Source: Pempheris klunzingeri (taxonomy: Eukaryota > Chordata > Actinopteri > Acropomatiformes > Pempheridae). Taken from it: a stretch of 64,000 bases of DNA. The stretch covers positions 8,127,470-8,191,469 of the forward strand of contig NC_092012.1 in NCBI RefSeq assembly GCF_042242105.1, written 5' to 3'. A program made the position numbers and the translations under genes. Position 1 is the first letter of the stretch. The number at the start of each line of letters is the position of its first letter. The notes under the pieces were generated by a model that saw only the letters and a list, made by a program, of their open reading frames with translations, had not been told where the DNA came from and ran no database searches. This document shows, one piece after another, positions 51,446-62,499 of this stretch.

Positions 51446-53130
51446 TTCCATCTCGACCATCTATAATAGCAAACCTGTATTTACACATCGATGCCTCAGT
51501 ATTAACATTTAAATCATGTGATATCTAATAATGTATCAGTCAAAGGGGCCATTTGTCTTTGACAAAATGTGCACTTTTACTCTGCTCTTTTAATGAAGTT
51601 TAAATGCATGAACATGTTTGCATTGTTGTATTGGGACTTTTACATACAGCAAGTAAAGGATTTGAAACTCCTTCTACTGTATTCATGTTAAATAAAATAT
51701 GGGAGTAAAATCAGGTTGATTTTTGTTTCTGTGGACTCCAAAAGGTTAATGCAGCCATGTCAAGATGAATCTGTTTTCACTACTACATGTATAAGCCAGG
51801 TTGTTTAATTCTGTATTACAAGTTACAAGTTAATCATATGTTTTGGGTATGAAATTGCTCTCGACTACGAAGCTGTCAGATAAATGTTATAGAGTAAGAT
51901 AAACCATAAAATCATAGCCTTACAGTGAAGTTATCTCAAAACTACTATTGCATTCACATATTTAAATTAATTATAAGTGTAAAATTGTTGTTTTGCAAAG
52001 ATGTGGTGGTAACATAGTAAACAGTTATGCTTAAATATCAACTCTGTACCATCTGTTGAGTCACAAAAACCTAATTACTAATGTTCTCCTTGGCCACTTA
52101 TCCAGACTTGCGTATGTAGAGTTATATAAGAACTGGTCGAGGAGGGAAAGTAACCTCATTCACTGTCACTTTGGTCAAAAACACCACAGAGAGATATGTT
52201 TTCCAGAGCCCTCAGTCCAGTTCTTCACATGGTACACACCGTGCATGAACATTACCACACCAACCAAATGGTAAAACCTGAGGGAAATAATAACATGATG
52301 CAACCATCCTCAGTGTGGGCTCAAGGACCATATCCTGTTATGGTGGGTCTGGGAGAGGCCTGGTCCTGCCAGTCTGAAGCAGACCGCAGCCTCCCACTCC
52401 TCACCCGTCTGAATCACTGTTTACTTGGACAGGAAGGCCGTCCGCTATACAACTTCATCATCATCTGCTGCTGCTCCATGTCTGTGACTCGCTTGTGGCT
52501 TTGGTGAGGGGAGGTTTGTGTTTTCCCCGACGGCCAAGTTTCTAAAAGCAGAGACAAGTTAAAACCAAACGCTTGGAGGAGTAGGGACCAACCTTGGAAA
52601 CCGCTGCTTCTCTGAGCTGTCTACCTATGAAGCTTCATACGCCCCCTCCTGCTGCAAAAACAGAGCCCCATTCAATCACACTGTTAGTGAGTTAAGAGCA
52701 GATTCTGTTAGAGATTCAGTGGGTAAAATATTACCACGCTGAAGTGAAAACATGAGCATTCAGTTTGTTGGTATAAAGGTTTTTAAAGTGGATAAATAAA
52801 ACTAAGATCCTTGAGATGAGACTAAAAGTTCAGGAAAAAGCTAATTAGTGACAACTTTTTTTGGGATCAGATTTTAAAATGGTTCATGAATATGTGGATC
52901 ACTGATTATTGGTCAGATTCTGTGTTCAAATCACCTTTTTTTAAAATATTTTTTGCCCATAGTTGGAGATCCAAGGGCCAGCCAAAGAACTTTGCTCCCA
53001 CCCTTCATTCACAAATTCAAATCACCTAAATGGACATTAAGTAAAAAAAGATAATTCATAACTGATTCAATAACATATACCTGCAAGATGTTTTTAGGAT
53101 TTTCTATTCCTCTAATGAGAACCTGTCAAA

Positions 53131-53152
53131 CTATAGATATATATATCTATAG
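53131..53152. repeat. 22-bp perfect AT-rich palindrome
   Basis: CTATAGATATA is followed directly by its reverse complement. It may be a small cruciform-prone site or decayed microsatellite. Confidence 0.8.
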
Positions 53153-53332
53153 ATCTGAACAAAACGTCCCTCCTTTTTTGGTCTCCACTGACCCAGTTTC
53201 ACAAAAATGAAGAAAACTAACAGCAATTAGTTTTGCAAGAGACATATATATATGGAACCTTTGTATTTAGACATACACAAAACAAATGTCAAACAAAACA
53301 CAAAGTCAAGGTACTGAAAACTATATTTAAAG

Positions 53333-53490
53333 TGTGGTTTCCTCTGCATGGCCTCACTTTCATCAAGTTGCCCCTCTCCCTGAGTCTGGACCCCTTCATG
53401 GCCACATTGTGGTGCAGCTTCCGCTCCAAGAAGGACTGGGCGGGGCTGGACCAAGCCTTGTTGGTTTTGACTGAGTTTCCTGCTGTAGTA
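53333..53490 (+). pseudogene. Unassigned exon-like segment
   Basis: Within a plus-strand frame, about 52 codons from near 53333 show strongly coding-like composition (mostly C or G in third position) in an otherwise AT-rich neighbourhood. They read, in part, HGLTFIKLPLSLSLDPF and CSFRSKKDWAGLDQALL. The block has an AG before it and a GTAAGT donor at 53491. I could not assign a family, and no partner exon was found on either side. It could be an isolated exon of an unrecognised gene, a gene relic, or a conserved fragment moved here. No function is proposed. Confidence 0.35.
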
Positions 53491-55128
53491 GTAAGTATAA
53501 AATTAGATTTTTATGTGAATTGGAGGGGGTGGGACAGACACATGGTTGTGTTGGGATAGAGAGGAATGTAACCTAGTTTTCTGTCAACAAACCTCTGTCT
53601 GTGCGGCTGATGCGTGACAATGGTGCACAAAATGTGCATGAAAAGACACAATGTTTGTTGACAACATCTGTCTGGTGTTTACCAATCCAGAGGCAATTTA
53701 AGGTTTATGGGGGAAAGGCCGAGTCAGTTAACTAGGACCAGGCCCGTGCTCCATCCTACCAGCTTCTTAACTACATTCACTTTGCATCCAAAGTGACCAG
53801 GTAATCTGTCTCTCAATACATGGATGTAATGAAACACCACCAGAGAACGAGGACTATAAAATACTAGTTCATATCCCAAATGATCAATTGTGTGCAACAC
53901 ATGAAAGACAGACAGTCTTGCAGGACTTCACTAGAAGCAAACATCCCTCAAAGATGTAATTAAGATGAATTCACAGATTAGATATTCCTCTCTTGTAGGT
54001 GTGGTAACTATTAACATCAGCTGGTGCAGAAAAAGCAAAAAGCCCTGCAGAAGCTCAGATTTTCATGGAGCATGTGCTCAGCTTACATTTGGTCTCTGGT
54101 GACCCCTGGTGGACTGAGATGCTTAATACAGTTCACAGTCATTGTGCATGTTTCCCTAAAGAGGAAGTTTACATTTGACTCTCCTACACTCATTATACTT
54201 TAAATGTGTGCAACTGTTAGAAATAGCACTACAGTGGGTACTGATCCTCACACATGCAGTGTACAGCATAGAATATGTACTAAACATAGACAAATTTAAT
54301 GTAAATCACTTTACTACAAACCAGTTTGTGTTGCTTTTATTATTAATTGTACAAACAGTGGAGTTCCAGGCATAAGTAGTGCATAGAAGCCTATTTAAAA
54401 GGTCTAATTTACAGATGCTGTGTATGGTGGGGGAAAGGTTTGGTACATATTATCATCCAGTATCATATCATCCGGACCCCACAAATACAGTCAGTCAAGT
54501 TTAGTGCAGACCTATTTGATTTTAAACAACATACCTGTTTTATAACATTCAACACTAACAGGGCATGAAGCCCAACAACAACATATATTAACACTTTATC
54601 TTGAACAAAAGACAGCAGACGCATTGATTCTCCTCCTGTGCATTGTCTGACGGCTGCAAAAGTGTCTTTGAGTAATCTGTCCCGTTCTCAGGGAAGTGCT
54701 CCAGTTTGCGAGTCGGAGGTTGTCGTCATCACCTCTGTGTCATTAAAGGTCGATAGTGGGAAGTACCAGCATTGGATGATTTAGTCCATGTCTTTGGTTT
54801 GTGGAGATCTTGGCAAATTTCTGACATAAAGGATCGTACCAGAGTTTTTGCAGGTTTTAGCCCATTTACTAGGAATCGCATATTTCTATTATTTCTTTCT
54901 ATTAACTTTGGAGCCACTTTTTCCATTGCTTTTCAATAAAGACTGTTTCACACTTTGCAACTTTTTAAAAAGTATTTCAGCAGAAAACGGACGACCTCGG
55001 CTCGAGTTTCCAACACCACACCTCCTATTAAAATGGTCTGTACTTCAAAAACCTGCTGAGACATGAAACCTGTTTAAGATATGCAATAAAGTAGATTGTA
55101 GTAGTAAATTGTAAAAATCACGTCTGCT

Positions 55129-55134
55129 TTTATT
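55129..55134 (-). terminator. bloc1s6: Candidate bloc1s6 polyadenylation signal
   Basis: TTTATT on the plus strand reads AATAAA on the minus strand, about 530 nt past the bloc1s6 stop codon. Confidence 0.45.
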
Positions 55135-55661
55135 GTCTAAACTATGCATCAGTATGTATTTTGCTATAATTCAGAGCACTGAATAAGCACAGCCAACTGC
55201 ATTACCATGTAAAACTAATTAAAGTGGGACAATAATAAAAGCAGATGCTAAAATTCAGCGTGATCTCTATCAAGCATGTTTCAAGTAGATTTTTAGCACA
55301 GAACCAAAATGCGTGGCATCAAAATGAGCCTGGATGGCAGGGATACCGATCTGAAAGTCTAAAAACGTTAAGGTGTGTAAGATGCATATGAAGTGACCAC
55401 GACGTCCCACTTGGGATGTGGCTGGAAATATCCACTGCATCTCATCTCCCCTTTCTCTCCTCTCACTTTGCCTGTTCGATTCTCTACTGTATTCCTTCAA
55501 ATAAAAGGTGCAAATGCTCAAATAATTATCTTAAGAAATATGCAAAATACTTGGACTTTGGAAAATTGTGAGCAGTAACATAAATTTGATATGTAATAAA
55601 TAGGCTAAAACATGCAAAACCACCTTTATGTTCACTAATACAGCAGAAACACTTGGAATTC

Positions 55662-58600
55662 CTACGTTCTTTTAGCAGGTTTGGCAATGAGCTGCCTTTC
55701 TCTCTCAAGCTCCTTCTCACGTTGCTGCTCCTTCTCCAGCGCCTCCTTCTGCTTCTGTTGCTGCAGCTTCAAAGCTCTTTTCTGACAGAAAACAACAGTC
55801 AGCATTTTAACAGTGCAAGCATTGTTTCATTTCAATCCAACCACGTATATCTGCTTTCTCTGCGCATGGTGTCAACTAGACTAATGCTAAGTCTGTCTGA
55901 GATGAGCCATACCTTTAGTTTAGTTGTCTTTTCATGGAGCATAATCATCTCTTTCCTTATGTTCACCAGTTTATTGTGGTAAATTTTCGCCTCTGTAAAC
56001 TACAGACAACAAGCTGGATTAGAAATCCTTCCTGCTGGCTCGTGTGCAGAGTACAAACAGGAGCAATGTGAGTACAAATGAGATTAGAATTCAGTCCAAA
56101 CATACCAGGGAGTTGAGGTCCAGTAAGGCATTACATTCTCTGAACTTGGTGACCTCTTGGTCCAGTGTGTCTAGCAATACCAACTGATTTTGTCTGGTTG
56201 AGGCAAAAATGAAGGGGAAGAAATAAATGTCACCAAGTGCACCATACATTACTCATGAAAACTTGTAGATAGATAAAACGTGTGTATGCCAATTATTCAG
56301 ACAATGACAGGGTGTTTTGAAGTGTCCCACTGACAGTTCAGGTTGCATTGCATGACATAAAGGATAACTCTGGTGTTTTTAAATTTGGGCCCTATTTTTA
56401 CACATTTTGAGTTTAAAACATCTGTTAGTTTCAAAAACGTTTGACATTGGTCCAGTAGATCGGTTGATTCTGTCGACAGCCAAGAACAGGTGGTGAATGA
56501 GCTACAATGGCTGTAATGTAATTCATCCTCTAAAGTGCATCCACTAAAAGTGCTTGTTTTTGACACTGACAGGCTCAGATTGTTATTCTAAGTGTCAGCA
56601 TTAAAGAGAGGATTGCTTCAGAGATAGAGCTATAAGATAATTTCCGTTTAATCAGAAGTAGTTGTTATATTGCTTGGTTCAAAGCCACCAGACTCCATTG
56701 ACAAAAACAATAATTTTACATAGTAGCCGCTGGTCTATCACTGTCTCGATCAGTTAGTTTGTTTGCATTATTGTGTGACTTTGGTGTTTTTAAGGGTTAG
56801 TTTGGATTCAACACAATATCTGTGCAACACACAATAACACAAACAGACTAACCGACACAGGCAGCAGTAGACCAGCAACTTCTGTGCTCAGTGAGATAAA
56901 ATTACTGTTTTTGTCAATGCAGTTTTGTGGGACTGAATAGAGCAATATAATGGCTGTTTTTGGTTGAACTAAAAGGATCTTAGAGGTCTATTGCTTTAAG
57001 TATCATTTCCCTAATCTGAGCCTGTCAGTAACAAAAACAAGCACTTCTAGTGGACATACTTCAGGCGTAATTGCCCATAAGGAATACATTACAGCTGTTG
57101 CAGTCCGTTCTCGGCTGCCAGCAGCAGAAAGCTACTGGATGAATTCCAAAACTTTTTGTACCCACCAGTCATTTCTGACCCAAAATATGTAAAACTAGGT
57201 CCCAGGTTTAAAAATATCAGTTATTCTTTCATGCATACAAGTGAACGCCAGCATATGGATAGTTCAACTGTTTCACTGGCAGACACCAAAACAAAGCTTA
57301 AAGCTGCTGGTCAAACCCATCCATCCAGTTCTGCTTGACACATGATGACATGTGACACCCATTTGTTTATGGTGTACTTGTGTCTGTGTATGTATTTTTT
57401 CTGTGAGGTGACGGAACTAATCAGTACAACTTCAATCTGTTAGGGGAAAACTTGCCAATGAAATCACAGATTGCATCTTTAGATGGAAGAAAACCAGCAC
57501 AAACTTGTCCTGTCATGGCACATAGTTACCTGATCTTGATCTAGCTCAATCCCCTACCACTTTTACACCTTACCCCGGTGCTCTGATATCAAATGTTAAA
57601 TTGCTTGTGACCATCAGGTGTAGGTTGTCTATCATGAAACACAGAGCATGTAAATACTCACGTCAGCTCTTGGAGGGCTCGTTTAGAGTTCTGTAGATCT
57701 GGCAGGTAGTGAGCGATTAATCCCTCTGTGAGTTTGTCCACTGCTTTCTTATCCACGAACACATTCTCTATAGAGGCTGAGCTCTCCAGACACAGTGATT
57801 CCTGCTGTGGCAACTGGAGATCTGTGAGATATTTAAGGACAAAATGTACAAAGCTTTTCATCGTCCGCCTTTTGGTGGCAATCTGTCTTTTCTTGCTTGA
57901 GATTTCAAAACTTTAAGAAAGCCTGGGTTACAAACTGGGGGTCTGAAGTTTGAAACCTGTGGGCAGTTATAAGTCAATGAGGGTCTAATGCCGCTTTCGT
58001 GTAGAAGATATGGTAAAGATGAGAAAGACTCATATTTATTTAATGCAAGTGTTGTGTTAAAGATGTGCAGTAACAATATAACACTATATCCATTAAATGT
58101 TGGTTTAATTACCTGAACACACTTTAGTTAATGTGAGGAAGTGGTTTTACAGCACTTCTGTATCCTTTCCTTTTCACACACTGTATTTATAGATTTTCAT
58201 TTTACAGAACAAAAGCAAACATCCATTGGCAGTGTTCAATTAATCGGGCCCAAGTTTTAATATATCTGTTGGATTATACCTTAACTTCTCCAGTGGAATC
58301 ACAGAAAGTACTTCCTTGACCCAGTGTTTAAACAAGTGAGATTTCACTGACTTCCGGTGCAGAGGATTTAACCTCCAGGCTAGCAGTGCTACAAATGCTT
58401 GAGCATTTGACTGGAAAACTGTATGCTGACACTTCTGTATCTCTACGCTCCACCTTCTATATATGTAAAAGATTTCAGAAAAGAACCTTGGTCAAAACCA
58501 TGATTCTGATTTTCCTATGTTTGCAATTTACAAGTCAGGAACTAGTGATTACACCAACTCTAATATGACATGAACACGGCATAATCAAAGGTGCTTTTGG

Positions 58601-58937
58601 CTGGCATTATGGGATGTACTACACGATCCACTATTTTTGAAGCTTGCTGTACAATAGGAATCTAAAGGTTTGGATATCTCAGCCTCTACATTGTTTTAAA
58701 GTTCATGGGTTAGGGTTCCTTCTTTGGTGAATGAGGATGCATTAGTTGGCATTAGTTGACAGGCACAAACTGAGGCTGCAGCAGGACTCAGCTAATCTAT
58801 ACTGCAGCCTGCTCGTAGCAGGCTAGGACAGGTACAGACAGACAGAGAGCAGGTAAAGTATCAGCTCACATACCTTCACTGTGTGGGAGTTCACTCTGGG
58901 ACGAAGGTCCCTCATCTTCCATCCCCTCTACCTCCAT
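55662..58937 (-). CDS. bloc1s6: BLOC-1 subunit 6 (pallidin), 172 aa
   Basis: Coding exons in transcript order: 58874-58937, 57662-57821, 56106-56193, 55913-55999 and 55662-55781. The joined frame is 519 nt and gives 172 aa, the same length as human. The product is a subunit of BLOC-1, the cytosolic complex that sorts cargo from early endosomes to lysosome-related organelles such as melanosomes; loss causes Hermansky-Pudlak-type phenotypes in mammals. The conserved core HYLPDLQNSKRALQELTQNQ is intact. After it the protein is a continuous coiled coil, first ELTQNQLVLLDTLDQEV, then the charged ALKLQQQKQKEALEKEQQR region, ending in AKPAKRT (human AKRM). The N-terminal 25 residues are divergent, as usual in this family. 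The ATG was chosen because the frame is closed upstream by a stop in the same exon. Confidence 0.95.
56361..57229. repeat. Giant imperfect palindrome (foldback element) in a bloc1s6 intron
   Basis: The left arm starts GGATAACTCTGGTGTTTTTAA and the right arm ends TTAAAAATATCAGTTATTC, its diverged reverse complement. Pairing continues inward: AGTGCTTGTTTTTG with ACTGACAGGCTCAGATT on the left matches AATCTGAGCCTGTCAGT with CAAAAACAAGCACTT on the right (57013-57051). Further in, ATTGACAAAAACAATAATTTTA pairs with TAAAATTACTGTTTTTGTCAAT, and GTTAGTTTGTTTGCATTATTGTGTG pairs with CACACAATAACACAAACAGACTAAC. The centre is near 56,785-56,820. It lies between the exons at 57662-57821 and 56106-56193. It looks like a foldback-type non-autonomous DNA transposon with arms of about 420 bp. 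Confidence 0.85.
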
Positions 58938-59215
58938 ATGCAACGACTCTGTTGACCCAGACTGCTTTTATAACCTAAAATCAGACACATGGATCTCACT
59001 GTTTTATCAGGTGGAAACTGATCAGTTTCTGGGTCATTAAAACGTTTGTTTATCACAACACCGAACGTCCAGGCGTTGAGGAAGTGTCCAGCTAGCTTGC
59101 TGAGCTGCTAACCAGACAGTCAGTCTGTAAACACTTCACCTCAGTCATCACCATCTTACCTGTCTGACTGTCTATTTAACAGTAACTGTAGGTGTGATGA
59201 GTTGAGATGGCGGAT
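58938..59215 (-). other. bloc1s6: bloc1s6 5' UTR exons
   Basis: The start-codon exon extends upstream to 58974, where TGATTTTAG forms the acceptor. A non-coding first exon ends at 59160 with ACAG|GTAAGA on the minus strand and probably starts somewhere near 59200-59290. The ends are estimates. Confidence 0.5.
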
Positions 59216-59345
59216 GAGGTGATGATCTGTTCAGCAAATGCAGAAGAAACGAAGATTTTCTTTTGGATTTGTTGCTGCGTCCAGAAAAAAAAACCGTCAT
59301 GTGACTCCTGCGTCATCACGTGACTGCGAGCGCAACCTAGCATGC
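59216..59345. promoter_or_regulatory. Shared bidirectional promoter of bloc1s6 and slc30a4
   Basis: The predicted first exons of two divergent genes lie about 100-200 bp apart. Between them, GTCATGTGAC (59296-59305) and TCACGTGAC (59316-59324) fit, with one change and fully over nine bases, the MiT/TFE CLEAR consensus GTCACGTGAC. TGCGTCA, a CRE/ATF-like half site, lies at 59309-59315 between them. No TATA box was seen. Regulation by TFEB, TFE3 or MITF is inference from motif and gene function. Confidence 0.55.
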
Positions 59346-59455
59346 TAGTATTAACGCTGCCGCTGAGCGCAGAGGAAGCTAGAGGCAGGACTGTGATGAC
59401 AGTTTTTAAATTTAAAAATGAAGTAAGTTTGTGCAGCCGAACAGTGTGTCTTTAG
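59346..59455 (+). other. slc30a4: Predicted slc30a4 first (non-coding) exon
   Basis: It ends TTTAG|GTAAGT, a full-consensus donor at 59456; an alternative donor with GTAAGT lies at 59423. The next exon starts at 59755 after a pyrimidine-rich tract ending CCCGAAAG. The 5' edge is approximate. Confidence 0.5.
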
Positions 59456-59762
59456 GTAAGTCTGCCTCGTGTTTTTAAACAAAATACCACCCAACAACGG
59501 TCGCCTGATAGCCGCAAAGGGACATGACAAGATAGCTAACCTTAACTAGTTAGCTTGTTACTGTTTAGCCTTGACTCTTTTCACGAGGGCTATTAAACTT
59601 GAAAGTTTATCAGCTCCTGTAGGAACGTGATGGGTTTATCTTTAGCATTTAAATGCACCAACTTAGTCACAAGAATAGGCCATGCTGTTGAAATTGCTGA
59701 GCTGTACTGATGATGTGTTCCGGTGTCACTTTTCCTTTGCTGCTCTCCCGAAAGGTGCTAAG

Positions 59763-59804
59763 ATGGAGTGGAAGTGCGAGCTGACAATGGCCACGAGAAT
59801 GTGA
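59763..59804 (+). other. Upstream ORF 1 in the slc30a4 leader (13 codons)
   Basis: ATG at 59763 opens a 13-codon frame closed by TGA at 59802-59804, wholly before the main start. The main start at 59875 is out of frame with it. Confidence 0.6.
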
Positions 59805-59963
59805 ATGATTACCCCAGAGGACAGGCTACAGGCAGAGCTCACCTGGATATACCTCGCCCCTGTAATCATTAAAGATGTCAGGTGGGAACTTCTTGAGCAA
59901 GGTGCGGTCCGTCTTCAGGATGGAGCGGAACGACTGGGACCTGAGCGACACGGCTCCCTTTGA
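59805..59963 (+). other. Upstream ORF 2 overlapping the slc30a4 start
   Basis: ATG at 59805-59807 follows directly after the TGA of the first upstream ORF. It runs 52 codons to TGA at 59961-59963, crossing the main ATG at 59875 in the +1 relative frame. It shows no protein similarity I recognise, so any effect would be through translation control. Confidence 0.6.
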
Positions 59964-62499
59964 CTTCTCCGACGAGCTGGTGGAGGATGAGACGCCCAAA
60001 TTCAACAAGCTGAAGGTCGTGGTCTCCGGAGAGATGTCGGACTACTCTGCCGGAGCTCCGTCCAACGGGGTGGCGGTGAACACGCTGGTGGTGGCGGATG
60101 ATGATGACTCCCTGCTCGAGTCCTCCAGCCTGGGCAGCCCGGGGTTAAATATGGACCCTTGTGACAACTGCGCCAAGAAGAGGGAGAGGATCAAACACAG
60201 CAGGGTGATGAAGAGGCTGGTCATTGCAGCTTTGCTGTATTTCCTTTTCATGGCAGGTGAAATTGTAGGTAAGTATGTGCAGAGTACATTTTGCACTTTA
60301 GTGTGAATGCTGCACAGCATTCACACTAATAATCCATTCACACTAGTTATCCTGTTCTTTATTATTCTTCATTCAACTTTTAAACAGGTCACAAGACCTT
60401 CAGCGGTTACAGTATAATTCAGCCTTTTGATATCTTTAACTGTTTTGACAGTTAAAGATATCACAGTTTTAGTTTTATGCTGTTTTCCCTCCTTTTCAGA
60501 TTTTATAATGAGTGTGTATTGCGCTGCCTAGAGTGGGTGATGTCATCGCTAGAGTGCAGAGGAGCAGAAAAATTGTCTGAAAGTTTTGTCTTTAGCTTGC
60601 TCTCACGCCCAGTGTGTCACTCAAACTCACCATTTATGCATCAAAATGTAGGAAAAATCATGCCCGTCGCAGTACTGTGGCCACGGAAACAAAAAAACGT
60701 ACACAGCTGCCTCCATGAGCCTCGAAGTGACAGGAGTGCCAACCAACTGCTTAATTGCCTGCCATGTTAACTGAGAGCACAAACTGGAACAACAAACACT
60801 TTTCTAACCTGCTCCAGCTCTCTCAATTTAGAAGTTAGAGACATCAAACTACATGTACGTGTTCAGCAGAGTGTCTTCTCTCCACAGGTCTACACATTAA
60901 AGCTGTGACAGTTACTGTTTTTAGCTAAAACCTGGATTTTCAGAGATGTGTCACAGCAGTTATTGACATCGGCTAATTAGTGACGTTTGACACAGAAACA
61001 CTTTAATGGTGCATTCGCAGGCAGTAGGAAATCCCACCACTCAAATCATGGAACCTGAAACCATGAATTACAACAGGCCGCAATGCAGTGTGCCGTCAGC
61101 TATTCAGCAGGCAGCATTCACACTGGCATTTCTTCAGGAATTGCAAATATTTATAGTTTGATTAATGATGCCTTGTGACTTGTTAAGACTGGAATGTTTA
61201 TAACCAACCTGAGGTGCAGGACTAAGGAGCAAACCATTTACAGGCTTTTAAGATGTATATCTGGACAAGGCTCTTAATATAAACACAACTGAGTAATGTT
61301 GACACCTTACAATGAGTCATTTACCCAAATTCCATTATATTATATTATAAGATATTTACTCACATACTCCCAGTTGTAAAGTTATGTTGAATTAAATGCA
61401 GGTCATGTTATCCCAGTTGGGCCACCTTGCCTAAACCAGAGAATACCACAATCAAAATCTCCATACCTAGATATCTCTAGAGAAAAGTAACACTGTTTTT
61501 CTTGTTCTTTTGTAATTTGGATGAATTGAGTTCAGGATGATTCACTCTCACATCGTTACCTCAGATGCCTCAATTAAATCATCACCTGTGTGACGAGGCC
61601 TAGACAACAAACAAAGGCAGTGTTTGTCTCAGGATTGTTTTTAAGGACTGAATTAGTCACCATACATGCATCCACATTATCAAAGACATCTCCTGTTATT
61701 TCCCAGCTCTACACTGGAATCAAAGTTTCTGCATTTTCAGTCTTTCTGCATTTAACCTCTAGTCTAGGAACTCTAAAAGCGTGTTCAAAATCTCTAGATG
61801 ATATATTTCCCTGTTAAATACTATTATACCACAAAGAAGACAATGCTACAAAGACAGAAAATGACCACGTTCAATACTGTCCATTTTGGAAACCATTTGG
61901 GTTGCCATGTGCTAGGCATTTTCTGCTTTGCTGTTCTTAAATGTGTTTTTTCCACATGATAGAGAGGGCCTTTGTTTTCCTTTTGAGCCTGAGCGTAATG
62001 AAAAAGTGGTGACCAGAACATAACCTCCTTGATTAAGGTTTGCTGAGAGTGTGGCAGTTCAACACAGAACACATTTAATATAACATAACAGAATTAGATT
62101 TCATTGTACTAGGGGCACATATGTACAGTGTTTCAAATTATGGTCTTTATTTACCAAGTGAGTTATCCAAAAAAACTAAAAACTTTAAATATACCCGTCG
62201 GTTCACAGTAAATGAAAATAAACCCGTATCTTTGCTGTTGATGATGATGATGATCTGTATAAACTTGTTTGTTTTGTATTTCAAAATCTGTGCATAAATA
62301 ACTTAGCCAGGGCTCAGCAAATAATATTCTTATTGTTGTCTTTTACTCTCAGGTGGTTATGTGTCAAACAGCTTAGCCATTATGACTGATGCTGTGCACA
62401 TGCTAGCAGACGTGGTGGGCATTTTGTTTTCTCTGCTGGCCCTCTGGCTCTCCACCAAGCCACCCACCAAAAGGTTCACCTTCGGCCTCCATCGCCTGG
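59875..62499 (+). CDS. slc30a4: Zinc transporter ZnT4, N-terminal part (two of its coding exons)
   Basis: Exons 59875-60268 and 62353-62499 code for residues 1-180; the gene continues past the right edge (human ZnT4 is 429 aa). ZnT4 is a cation-diffusion-facilitator antiporter that moves zinc from cytosol into endosomes, lysosomes and secretory vesicles. The cytosolic N-terminus has the ZnT4-specific FDFSDE and KFNKLKVVV stretches, an acidic DDDDSLLES block and the cysteine pair in DPCDNC (residues 95-99). TM1 lies at about 114-133. TM2 contains [15 protein letters not shown] with the zinc-site His147 and Asp151 (HxxxD). The next segment reads [10 protein letters not shown], as in human ZnT4. 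The start agrees in position and wording with human. The head-to-head bloc1s6 neighbour supports orthology. Confidence 0.94.
60300..60327. repeat. Perfect 13-bp inverted repeat, 2-nt gap
   Basis: AGTGTGAATGCTG and CAGCATTCACACT are exact reverse complements separated by CA, giving a strong potential hairpin 32 nt into the intron. Confidence 0.9.
60429..60462. repeat. Perfect 15-bp inverted repeat, 4-nt loop
   Basis: GATATCTTTAACTGT and ACAGTTAAAGATATC are exact reverse complements around a TTTG loop. Confidence 0.9.

Larger units (their letters stand above)
46840..55100. other. nmrk2-bloc1s6 intergenic region, no confirmed gene
   Basis: 8.3 kb between convergent genes. It holds a (TG)n tract (48186-48204), a GA-rich stretch near 48993-49030, a dispersed repeat (50690-51445), a 22-bp palindrome (53131-53152) and an unassigned exon-like segment (53333-53490). 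Other ORFs, such as 49670-49993 and 52196-52507, show no protein family features and no splice structure. Confidence 0.55.
60269..62352. other. slc30a4 intron 1
   Basis: 2.1-kb intron between the TM1 and TM2 exons. Two perfect inverted repeats lie near its start (60300-60327 and 60429-60462). No coding feature is seen in the rest. Confidence 0.6.

Noticed and set aside
52056-52507. ORFs with Met-His-Thr-rich text
   Set aside because: No recognisable domain, and the downstream sequence gives no continuation. Treated as chance frames.
54729-54926. 65-codon minus-strand ORF downstream of bloc1s6
   Set aside because: It lies beyond the likely poly(A) signal and has no similarity to bloc1s6 or another family I know.
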